Assembly: GCA_937926145.1 (NCBI GenBank)
Contig: CALANW010000065.1
Coordinates: 1 to 19,911 of the forward strand
Source: an uncultured Ruminococcus sp.
GTDB taxonomy: Bacteria > Bacillota > Clostridia > Oscillospirales > Ruminococcaceae
Direction: 5' to 3'
Length of the DNA: 19,911 bases
The notes under the pieces are model-generated. The model did not search any database and had not been told where the DNA came from. It saw nothing but the letters and a program-made list of their open reading frames with translations. Below are positions 14,055-19,911 of the stretch, piece by piece. Position 1 is the stretch's first letter, and the number at the start of each line of letters is the position of its first letter. The translations under genes and the position numbers were made by a program.

Positions 14055-16250
14055 ATGAAACTCTACTGCATAAAACAACACGACATAACCGACTGCGGAG
14101 CAGCGTGCTTAGCAACAGTAAGCAAACAGTACGGTTTGAAAATGCCTATCTCGAAAATCAGAGAGGTTGCAGGTACAGACAAACAGGGCACAAACGCCGC
14201 AGGAATGATAAAAGCCGCCGAAAAGCTTGGCTTCACCGCCAAAGCCGTAAAGGGTGATCAGAACGCTTTTTTCAGCGAGTTTCCCCTGCCCGCAATCGCT
14301 CATGTGGTTGTGGACGGGGCGCTTCTGCATTATGTGGTAATACATAAAATCACGCAGAAACAGGTTGTTGTTGCAGATCCCGCAAAGGGAATTGTTAAAT
14401 ACACTCCCGAGGAGTTTTTCAAGCAGTGGACGGGAATTCTCATTCTTCTTGTACCATCGGAACGGTTTGAAAAGGGCGATGAAACGGAAAGTACGCTTTC
14501 ACGCTTTTTCAAACTGCTCCTGCCCCAGAAAAAACTGCTGTTTGATATATTCCTTGCATCACTTGTTTACACAATTCTCGGTGTGGGTGCTTCCTTCTAT
14601 TTCAAGGTAATGATGGATGATATTGTTCCCAACGGACTTGAAAAAACGCTTCATGTTGTTTCGGTAGGTGTAATTCTTCTTTATCTTTTTCAAACGCTTC
14701 TCGGTGCATTCCGTTCTCATATGATGCTGTATCTAAGTCAGCGTCTTGATATTTCACTTATTCTCGGATATTACCGTCACGTTTTAAAGCTGCCGATGAA
14801 CTTTTTCGGCAGCAGAAAGGTGGGCGAAATCGTATCACGCTTTACTGACGCTTCAAAGGTTCGTGATGCAATTTCGGGTGCGACTCTTACAATTATGATA
14901 GATACGCTTATGGCAATAATCGGTGGTGTTATTCTGTATATGCAGAACTCGTCTATGTTTGGCATTGCATTTATCATTGTTATGCTTTACGCAGTGATCG
15001 TCTTTGCATTCAACAAGCCGCTGAAAAACATCAACCGCAAGGTTATGGAGGATAACTCACAGCTTACGTCTTATCTTGTGGAATCCCTTAACGGTATCGA
15101 AACAGTAAAGTCCTACAACGCCGAAAGAAGTGCAGGTATTGAAACAGAAAAGAAGTTTGTGCGTTTTATGCGGAGCATTTTCAAGAATGGCTGGATAAAT
15201 AATTTGTCGGGATCTCTCAGCGGCTTTCTCTCTATGGCAGGCGGTGCGGCAATCCTTTGGCTTGGCGCATACAAGGTCATAAAGTGCGAGATAACGCTCG
15301 GCGAGCTTATCACATTCAATGCTCTGCTTGGATATTTTCTTACTCCCGTAAAAAATCTTATCAATCTCCAGCCTATGATGCAGACCGCCATTGTTGCGGC
15401 TGAACGTCTCGGCGAAATTCTCAATATGGACTCAGAGAATACAGATGTGCAGAAAATCGTTCCTAAAACTCTTAAGGGTGACATTCAGATTCAGAATATC
15501 GACTTCCGATACGGTACAAGGCAGCTTGTTCTGAACGGGATAAATCTTAATATTAAACAAGGCGAGAAAATCGCACTTGTGGGTGAAAGCGGTTCGGGCA
15601 AAACAACTCTTGTAAAGCTGCTGATGAATTTCTATCAGGCAGAAAATGGTGAAATTATCCTTAATAACTATAACCTCAAGGATATTGACCTTGAAACACT
15701 CAGAGATAAAATCGCATATATTTCGCAGGAAACCTTTTTGTTTTCGGGAACTATCCTTGAAAATCTCACCCTTGGAATGGATAATCCCGATATGGAGAAG
15801 GTTATCCGTGTTACAAAAATGACAAGGTGCTTTGACTTTATCAATGAGCTGCCAATGAGATTTGAAACAATGCTCGGAGAGAACGGTACTGATCTTTCGG
15901 GCGGTCAGCGGCAAAGACTTGCAATTGCAAGAGCACTGCTCAAAAAGCCTGATATTCTCATTATGGACGAAGCAACAAGCAATCTTGACAGCATTACCGA
16001 ACGGGCAATTGAAAACACGATAAACGAAACTACGGACGGAATTACAACTATAATCATTGCTCACCGTTTAAGCACAATAATGAAGTGTGACAAGATCTAT
16101 GTAATGGATAAGGGGCAGATCATCGAAAGCGGAGATCATTTTGAGCTTATGGATAAGCGTGGGTTTTACTATGAGCTTTGGAAAGAGCAGCTTCCGCAGA
16201 ATAATGAACCGAATATTTCTTCAAACTCAGTTCTTCTGACGGTTGTTTAA
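14055..16250 (+). CDS. peptidase-containing ABC transporter (PCAT) for double-glycine peptides
   Basis: A 731-residue bifunctional exporter that cleaves double-glycine leaders and pumps the core peptide out. The N-terminal C39 domain has Gln8, catalytic Cys14 in 'HDITDCGAACLA', His92 in 'LLHYVVIHK' and Asp108 in 'VVADPAKG'. A six-helix membrane domain follows (about 155-440). The ATPase has Walker A 'GESGSGKTT' (510-518), signature 'LSGGQRQR', Walker B 'ILIMDEAT' and the H-loop 'IIAHR'. ATG 14055 is preferred over GTG 14040, which lies only three bases after the SD, because the C39 motif starts right after this ATG. It is the only exporter in the window and presumably serves all five precursors. 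Confidence 0.96.
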   Translation: MKLYCIKQHDITDCGAACLATVSKQYGLKMPISKIREVAGTDKQGTNAAGMIKAAEKLGFTAKAVKGDQNAFFSEFPLPAIAHVVVDGALLHYVVIHKITQKQVVVADPAKGIVKYTPEEFFKQWTGILILLVPSERFEKGDETESTLSRFFKLLLPQKKLLFDIFLASLVYTILGVGASFYFKVMMDDIVPNGLEKTLHVVSVGVILLYLFQTLLGAFRSHMMLYLSQRLDISLILGYYRHVLKLPMNFFGSRKVGEIVSRFTDASKVRDAISGATLTIMIDTLMAIIGGVILYMQNSSMFGIAFIIVMLYAVIVFAFNKPLKNINRKVMEDNSQLTSYLVESLNGIETVKSYNAERSAGIETEKKFVRFMRSIFKNGWINNLSGSLSGFLSMAGGAAILWLGAYKVIKCEITLGELITFNALLGYFLTPVKNLINLQPMMQTAIVAAERLGEILNMDSENTDVQKIVPKTLKGDIQIQNIDFRYGTRQLVLNGINLNIKQGEKIALVGESGSGKTTLVKLLMNFYQAENGEIILNNYNLKDIDLETLRDKIAYISQETFLFSGTILENLTLGMDNPDMEKVIRVTKMTRCFDFINELPMRFETMLGENGTDLSGGQRQRLAIARALLKKPDILIMDEATSNLDSITERAIENTINETTDGITTIIIAHRLSTIMKCDKIYVMDKGQIIESGDHFELMDKRGFYYELWKEQLPQNNEPNISSNSVLLTVV

Positions 16251-16274
16251 AGTCAAATCTCTGCAAAATTAAAA

Positions 16275-16322
16275 AGCAAGGTGCACATTGCTGTTGATTT
16301 TTTGCAGATTTGAATATATAAT
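16275..16322 (+). promoter_or_regulatory. conserved palindrome-promoter block of peptide module 3
   Basis: The near-palindrome AGCAAGGTGCACATTGCT (16275-16292) is followed by TTGATT (16294-16299), a 17-bp spacer containing TTTGAA, and TATAAT (16317-16322). Upstream, CAAATCTCTGCAAAA is nearly complementary to TTTTGCAGATTTG in the spacer, allowing a two-tier stem-loop. Confidence 0.75.
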
Positions 16323-16346
16323 TTAAATTGAAAGGATTTGAAAACT

Positions 16347-16637
16347 ATGGAAAAAGCATTGTCTATGGAAGCTTTTACGGAGCTTGATGAATGCGAGGTT
16401 ATGGAGACGGAGGGAGGTAATCCATTTGTTGTAGGATTACTTCTTGTTGGTGCTTTAGGTGTTGGATTATATGCTTTGGGAAGCGCTGTAAATGATACTC
16501 GGCGCCAAACTGCTCAGATTGATGCAAACCGTACAAGACAACCACAAACGGTAACATTGCTTGGTTATAACGGTCCTACCTACACAGCATATCCTGAGCC
16601 GGATTATGTAGATCCTTATAATCCTAATAATTGGTAA
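16347..16637 (+). CDS. double-glycine-leader peptide precursor 3, hydrophobic segment plus Pro/Tyr-rich tail
   Basis: A 96-residue precursor. ATG 16347 is 11 bases after GAAAGG and matches the starts of the two homologous leaders; an in-frame TTG at 16338 is too close to the ribosome site. The 24-residue leader ends 'DECEVMETEGG'. The 72-residue core has one hydrophobic Gly-containing segment ('FVVGLLLVGALGVGLYALG') and then a long hydrophilic tail rich in Pro, Tyr, Asn and Thr ('YTAYPEPDYVDPYNPNNW'). This is unlike a classical bacteriocin, so it may be a membrane-anchored or secreted factor. The following gene encodes an S41-like protein. Confidence 0.82.
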   Translation: MEKALSMEAFTELDECEVMETEGGNPFVVGLLLVGALGVGLYALGSAVNDTRRQTAQIDANRTRQPQTVTLLGYNGPTYTAYPEPDYVDPYNPNNW

Positions 16638-16674
16638 TTCAAACATAGCTGCCCTTATTTACTGAAAAAATAAC

Positions 16675-16713
16675 AGCACACATTTGCTGAAAAGTCATCG
16701 GCAAATGTGTGCT
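16675..16713 (+). terminator. 13-bp hairpin between peptide 3 and the S41-like gene
   Basis: AGCACACATTTGC and GCAAATGTGTGCT pair perfectly around a 13-nt loop, 37 bases after the peptide stop. No T-run follows, so read-through into the S41-like gene is expected; it may set the expression ratio. Confidence 0.6.
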
Positions 16714-16731
16714 CATAAACCGGAGCATATT

Positions 16732-18465
16732 ATGAATATAACAAATGAAAAAAATATTCAAATACGTATTTATAGATTCACGGCAATTATCATTATTATA
16801 ATGTTGTTATTGTTGCTTAATACGTATAAGTTTAGAATTGTAAAGAATTATAACGAAAGCAACTTTTCTCCTGAAATTAAAGAAATAAATCTGTCTGCTG
16901 AGGATAAGCTTAAAGAGTTTGATTTCATATACGAGATACTTACCGTAAATATGCCGTCCATAACATTGTTCAATGAAAAGTACGGTATAAATTTTATAGA
17001 AAATTACGATAATTATCGAAGCTATGTTTCAAATACAAAAGATGATTTTGATTATTACTGTACTCTTGTGGGTATTTTCTCAGATATTCCAAGCGCACAT
17101 ACTGATATGCTTTATCCCGATTATGAAGCGTACAAAAATTATTATGGCTACAACTATGATAGATTTCTTGCAGCTTTGAATATGAAAAATTATACTGATT
17201 ATTGGTATAAACTTATTGAAGATAAAAGCAAAGAATACTATAATAAAAATTATTTTATTTTCAACTACTACAGCGGTGACGGAAAGTATTTCTTCAACCC
17301 TGATATGGGAATTGCTCTTGAAACGGATGAGTATTTTAACTCCTATGTAACTGCAATTGATGGTATTCCTGTTGACGAATATATAAAAGAAAATATAATG
17401 TATTCAGAAATCAGTTACGATAATTCAAACAATAAGGCATTCCGTTCGGAAATAATGTTCAACAGCGTTTCGGATTACGGAAGAAAAGTAACAGTGTCAA
17501 TATGTCTTGCTGACGGAGAAGTTATGGAAAAAGAACTTTACATGAGCTGTACTGATGATCTGATTATCTATCATGGCTGCATCTTTGATAAGCGTTATAC
17601 AAAAGATGTATCAGAGCAGAATGGAGCAACCGAAAATGGTGTTCCGTATTATTTTTATGAAGATACCGAAAATAATCTGACATATGCATGGGTATCATCT
17701 GTAGGACATGGCTTTGGCGAAAAAATAAAAAAATCATTGTCTGAAATAAAAACGGATAATATTATCCTTGATCTGCGTGATAACGGCGGTGGAGCCGCAT
17801 ATCAGTTCTATGAATATCTTTATACGCCGCTTTTCAGCAACGACTATGAATACACAAATAAATACTATGTTTCAGAAACCCCTTTCAACAAAAAAAGTAT
17901 TTATAAAATCTATTTGATTTATGATATATATCGTTCGATAGAAAAACCTGTAACCTATTGTGAGAAAACAGTATCAGATGTTTTTGACAGCAAATATAAG
18001 ATTGTGGAAGAAAGTAATTATTTTGACTGTATAGGTGGCGAAGGTGATGCAAATGTTTATGTTCTCATTGGAAGAAATACTGCTTCTGCTGCGGATGGTT
18101 TTTCTGCGGTAATTAAACAAGGAACAAATGCTGTGCTTATAGGTGAAAATACGGCAGGAGAGGGAATGGGCGGTTCTTATGTATCTGTTGCACTTCCTGA
18201 AAGCAAGCTTGGTTTTACATATTATCCAGCACTTTCCTTTAATGCGGACGGAACGAGTAACTCTGTTTACGGTACAACCCCTCATTATTATGCACCGCAA
18301 TTTACACTTGATAACCTTATAACAAGAAACAATATGATCAATGAACACGGAAACGGTTATGCATACTCTTACGAAAACCGCCTCAAATGGGACAGTCCAT
18401 TGAAATATACGGTTGATATGATAAGGAAAAATGAAAATGGCAACGGGAATAATACTGTCAATTAA
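16732..18465 (+). CDS. membrane-anchored S41-protease-like protein
   Basis: A 577-residue protein starting at ATG 16732, seven bases after CGGAG. A single hydrophobic anchor (about 13-33, 'FTAIIIIIMLLLLLNTYKF') suggests the rest faces outside. The C-terminal half has S41/tail-specific-protease landmarks: 'IILDLRDNGGG', the candidate nucleophile Ser452 in 'RNTASAADGF', and 'GENTAGEG'. The residue 25 positions after the serine, the general-base lysine in CtpA/Prc enzymes, is Glu477 here. So it is either a tricorn/S41B-type variant or inactive. The N-terminal half ('DFDYYCTLVGIFSDIPSAH') is shared with the partial paralogue at 19466. Likely roles are peptide maturation, immunity or peptide binding; none is proved. 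Confidence 0.82.
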   Translation: MNITNEKNIQIRIYRFTAIIIIIMLLLLLNTYKFRIVKNYNESNFSPEIKEINLSAEDKLKEFDFIYEILTVNMPSITLFNEKYGINFIENYDNYRSYVSNTKDDFDYYCTLVGIFSDIPSAHTDMLYPDYEAYKNYYGYNYDRFLAALNMKNYTDYWYKLIEDKSKEYYNKNYFIFNYYSGDGKYFFNPDMGIALETDEYFNSYVTAIDGIPVDEYIKENIMYSEISYDNSNNKAFRSEIMFNSVSDYGRKVTVSICLADGEVMEKELYMSCTDDLIIYHGCIFDKRYTKDVSEQNGATENGVPYYFYEDTENNLTYAWVSSVGHGFGEKIKKSLSEIKTDNIILDLRDNGGGAAYQFYEYLYTPLFSNDYEYTNKYYVSETPFNKKSIYKIYLIYDIYRSIEKPVTYCEKTVSDVFDSKYKIVEESNYFDCIGGEGDANVYVLIGRNTASAADGFSAVIKQGTNAVLIGENTAGEGMGGSYVSVALPESKLGFTYYPALSFNADGTSNSVYGTTPHYYAPQFTLDNLITRNNMINEHGNGYAYSYENRLKWDSPLKYTVDMIRKNENGNGNNTVN

Positions 18466-18494
18466 CATAATGTCAAATTTCTGCATTGATCGTA

Positions 18495-18542
18495 AGCAAG
18501 GTGCACATTGCTATTGATTTTTATGTGGGTTTGAAATATACT
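18495..18542 (+). promoter_or_regulatory. conserved palindrome-promoter block of peptide module 4
   Basis: AGCAAGGTGCACATTGCT (18495-18512), TTGATT (18514-18519), 17-bp spacer, TATACT (18537-18542). The upstream GTCAAATTTCTGCA also matches the module 3 block (GTCAAATCTCTGCA). AAAGGAG precedes the ATG at 18569. Confidence 0.75.
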
Positions 18543-18568
18543 TATTTTAAGACAAAGGAGTAAAAACA

Positions 18569-18886
18569 ATGGAAAAAGCATTATCTATGGGAGCTTTTAC
18601 GGAGCTGGATAAGCAAGAAATAATAAATATGCAGGGGGGGTACTATATTCCTGTTACACGGTTTTGCGGAATAAAAATCAATTATAGCAATCCTGTTGAT
18701 GAAATCACAGCAGTAGGATGGATTGCCGGAGGTGCAGTCGGCGGTGGAATTGCCGGTTCAATCAGCGGACCTGTCGGAGCGGCTTTAGGTGCATATGGCG
18801 GGGCGGTTACAGGAACCATTGGTACAGCGGTAGGCGATGTTGCAAGCGGTAAAGCTACAGTATCTTTTTCAATACTTGGGTTTTAA
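18569..18886 (+). CDS. double-glycine-leader class II bacteriocin-like precursor 4
   Basis: A 105-residue precursor. The leader (24 residues, ending 'DKQEIINMQGG') is nearly the same as those of precursors 3 and 5 ('MEKALSMGAFTELD'). The 81-residue core has a polar N-terminal part ('YYIPVTRFCGIKINYSNP') and a long glycine-rich GxxxG region ('GGAVGGGIAGSISGPVGAAL'), resembling core 1 and pore-forming class II peptides. It is followed after two bases by a 51-residue membrane protein, the usual place for immunity. Confidence 0.9.
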   Translation: MEKALSMGAFTELDKQEIINMQGGYYIPVTRFCGIKINYSNPVDEITAVGWIAGGAVGGGIAGSISGPVGAALGAYGGAVTGTIGTAVGDVASGKATVSFSILGF

Positions 18887-18888
18887 TT

Positions 18889-19044
18889 ATGAAGACTAAA
18901 ATTATAACTATTCTTATTGCAACTGTAGTTTCAACTGTTATTATTGGACTTACTTCCGGTCATTGGATAAAAGGATTCATTTATTCATTGCTTCTTACTT
19001 CAGTTATAACATGTATAAACACTTTCGCAAATAAAAAGAAGTAG
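18889..19044 (+). CDS. 51-residue membrane protein, candidate immunity protein of precursor 4
   Basis: A small protein starting two bases after the peptide stop, so probably translationally coupled. It has two hydrophobic segments ('IITILIATVVSTVIIGL' and 'GFIYSLLLTSVITCI') and a basic tail ending 'FANKKK'. Topology, size and the C-terminal CIN-aromatic-Lys pattern match the 64-residue protein at 13852. Function as bacteriocin immunity is inferred from position. Confidence 0.75.
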   Translation: MKTKIITILIATVVSTVIIGLTSGHWIKGFIYSLLLTSVITCINTFANKKK

Positions 19045-19062
19045 TCGTTGGTTAAATACAAC

Positions 19063-19110
19063 AGCAAGGTGCACATTGCTGCTGATTTTATGCGGATTTG
19101 AATATATAAT
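19063..19110 (+). promoter_or_regulatory. conserved palindrome-promoter block of peptide module 5
   Basis: AGCAAGGTGCACATTGCT (19063-19080), CTGATT (19082-19087), 17-bp spacer with TTTGAA, TATAAT (19105-19110). This is the third copy of the block. Confidence 0.75.
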
Positions 19111-19134
19111 TTTATATGAAAGAATTTGAAAACA

Positions 19135-19374
19135 ATGGAAAAAACATTGTCTATGGGGGCTTTTAAAGAACTCGATGAGCGTGAGGTTCTGGAGACGGAG
19201 GGAGGATTTGTTATATCAGGTACATGCCTACTTGTTTGTGGTATAATTACTGCTGCATCTTGTTGTACTGCAGTTGGTGTTGTTGCTGTTGCAGGTGCAC
19301 AAGCATCTGTGGCTCAAAGTAAAGCAGATGAAGCAGAACGACAGTACATTGCAACTTACGGAAAAACACCCTGA
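19135..19374 (+). CDS. double-glycine-leader peptide precursor 5
   Basis: A 79-residue precursor; ATG 19135 is chosen by homology to the other two leaders and by a GAAAGAA site upstream. The leader ends 'DEREVLETEGG'. The 55-residue core starts with a Cys-rich hydrophobic stretch ('GTCLLVCGIITAASCCTAVG', four cysteines) and ends in a polar, charged helix ('QSKADEAERQYIATYGKTP'). As with precursor 3, a hydrophobic segment plus polar tail is followed by an S41-like gene rather than a small immunity-type protein. Confidence 0.85.
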   Translation: MEKTLSMGAFKELDEREVLETEGGFVISGTCLLVCGIITAASCCTAVGVVAVAGAQASVAQSKADEAERQYIATYGKTP

Positions 19375-19394
19375 AACAGTTAAAAACTGATTTA

Positions 19395-19436
19395 ATGCAG
19401 CACTGCATTAAGTTTTATATTTTTGCAGTGCTGCAT
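19395..19436 (+). terminator. 13-bp hairpin after precursor 5
   Basis: ATGCAGCACTGCA and TGCAGTGCTGCAT pair perfectly across a 16-nt T-rich loop, 20 bases after the peptide stop, followed by GATATTTTATT. It is at the same relative place as the hairpins after precursors 2 and 3, so partial termination is likely. Confidence 0.6.
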
Positions 19437-19465
19437 GATATTTTATTCGGAAAGAAGATGGTGTT

Positions 19466-19911
19466 ATGAATGAAAATATAAAAGTAAAATCACAATATAT
19501 TGTTGCGATATTTCTTTTTATTGTTTCAGCTATTTTACTGTTAACATTTTTCTGTATTGTAAATAAAAGCACAGATATATATACGCCAATATATTCAATG
19601 AATCTTACTGAAGAGGAAAAAATTGAAGATTTTGAATATTTGTATAATGTGATAATTGAGGAATATAGGAACCTTGATGAGTATTCAGAGGTTTTTTCAA
19701 TAAATTTTAAAGAAAAAAAACAATACTATATTGATAAAATAAAACAGACCAAAACAGATTATGAATTTTATTGTTTAATACATACAATTATCAATGATAT
19801 CCCAAGTTTTCATGCAAGGGTTAATTTTCCGGTAACAGATGAATATATCAATGGGGGATTTTATAATAGCATCGATATCATAAAAATAAAAAATATAGAT
19901 GGGTATACAGA
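19466..19911 (+). CDS. second S41-like membrane-anchored protein, 3' end outside window
   Basis: 148 codons remain open to the window edge. An N-terminal anchor ('IVAIFLFIVSAILLLTFFCIV', about 12-32) is followed by a region aligned with the N-terminal half of the protein at 16732: 'LTEEEKIEDFEYLYNVI' against 'LSAEDKLKEFDFIYEIL', and 'DYEFYCLIHTIINDIPSFHA' against 'DFDYYCTLVGIFSDIPSAHT'. The catalytic part is not in the window, so only the paralogy is supported. It stands behind precursor 5 as the first S41-like gene stands behind precursor 3. Confidence 0.78.
   Translation, partial: MNENIKVKSQYIVAIFLFIVSAILLLTFFCIVNKSTDIYTPIYSMNLTEEEKIEDFEYLYNVIIEEYRNLDEYSEVFSINFKEKKQYYIDKIKQTKTDYEFYCLIHTIINDIPSFHARVNFPVTDEYINGGFYNSIDIIKIKNIDGYT

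Noticed and set aside
15432..16064. 210-codon minus-strand open frame inside the ABC exporter
   Set aside because: It is the shadow of a well-supported ATPase domain with all motifs on the plus strand.
16684..16731. Upstream TTG start for the S41-like gene
   Set aside because: It lies inside a 13-bp hairpin; ATG 16732 has CGGAG at proper spacing and begins a membrane anchor.
1..19911. CRISPR arrays, tRNA or rRNA genes, IS elements with DDE transposases
   Set aside because: No regularly spaced repeats with unique spacers, no recognisable tRNA/rRNA sequence and no DDE-transposase reading frame were seen.

Overview
The window looks like low-to-moderate GC Firmicutes DNA, most likely a gut Clostridia of the Ruminococcus/Oscillospiraceae type. 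This is judged from gene families (TnpX/TndX-type serine recombinase, TnpW-like protein, MOBP relaxase with MobC, AgrB/AgrD, PCAT exporter) and from Shine-Dalgarno/TATAAT signals. No rRNA, tRNA or CRISPR was seen, and the species cannot be named from sequence alone.

Left third (1-9000): mobile-element DNA. It opens with the end of an integrative element: an excisionase-like HTH gene whose start lacks one base, a coupled 67-codon gene, and a short frame at 502 that may be the broken 5' end of an integrase. Next come a large serine recombinase (leftward), a divergent HTH/STAND-NTPase/TPR protein, and a leftward mobilisation and maintenance block: relaxase, MobC, a nested inverted-repeat region that looks like an origin of transfer, a coiled-coil HTH protein, ParR-like and ParM-like segregation proteins, a TnpW-like protein, and 11-bp iterons resembling a parC centromere. 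A strong hairpin terminator at 9017-9063 closes this part.

Middle (9240-13165): a complete agr-type quorum-sensing locus in the order response regulator (LytTR), histidine kinase (GHKL), AgrB, AgrD. The predicted signal is a thiolactone peptide with ring C-R-F-F-F. Three promoters (before agrB, before agrD, before a downstream two-gene unit) each carry a pair of ACC(G/A)(T/C)T repeats exactly 21 bp apart, with an extended -10 (TGn + hexamer) exactly 41 bp after the start of the second repeat. A fourth pair, inverted, lies before the regulator gene. This is a self-consistent LytTR regulon readable from the sequence.

Right third (13198-19911): a double-glycine-leader peptide secretion locus. 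Two Gly-rich class II bacteriocin-like peptides and a small membrane protein (candidate immunity) precede a C39-peptidase ABC exporter (PCAT). Three further modules follow. Each begins with nearly the same regulatory block (palindrome AGCAAGGTGCACATTGCT, then a -35, 17 bp, and a -10) and nearly the same 24-residue leader, but carries a different core peptide and a different partner gene: an S41-protease-like membrane-anchored protein, a 51-residue membrane protein, then a second S41-like paralogue cut by the window end. The plausible scheme is that quorum sensing controls its own genes and a small accessory unit, while a shared exporter processes and secretes a diversified peptide array. A regulatory link between the two is inferred only from adjacency, because the peptide promoters lack the LytTR repeats.
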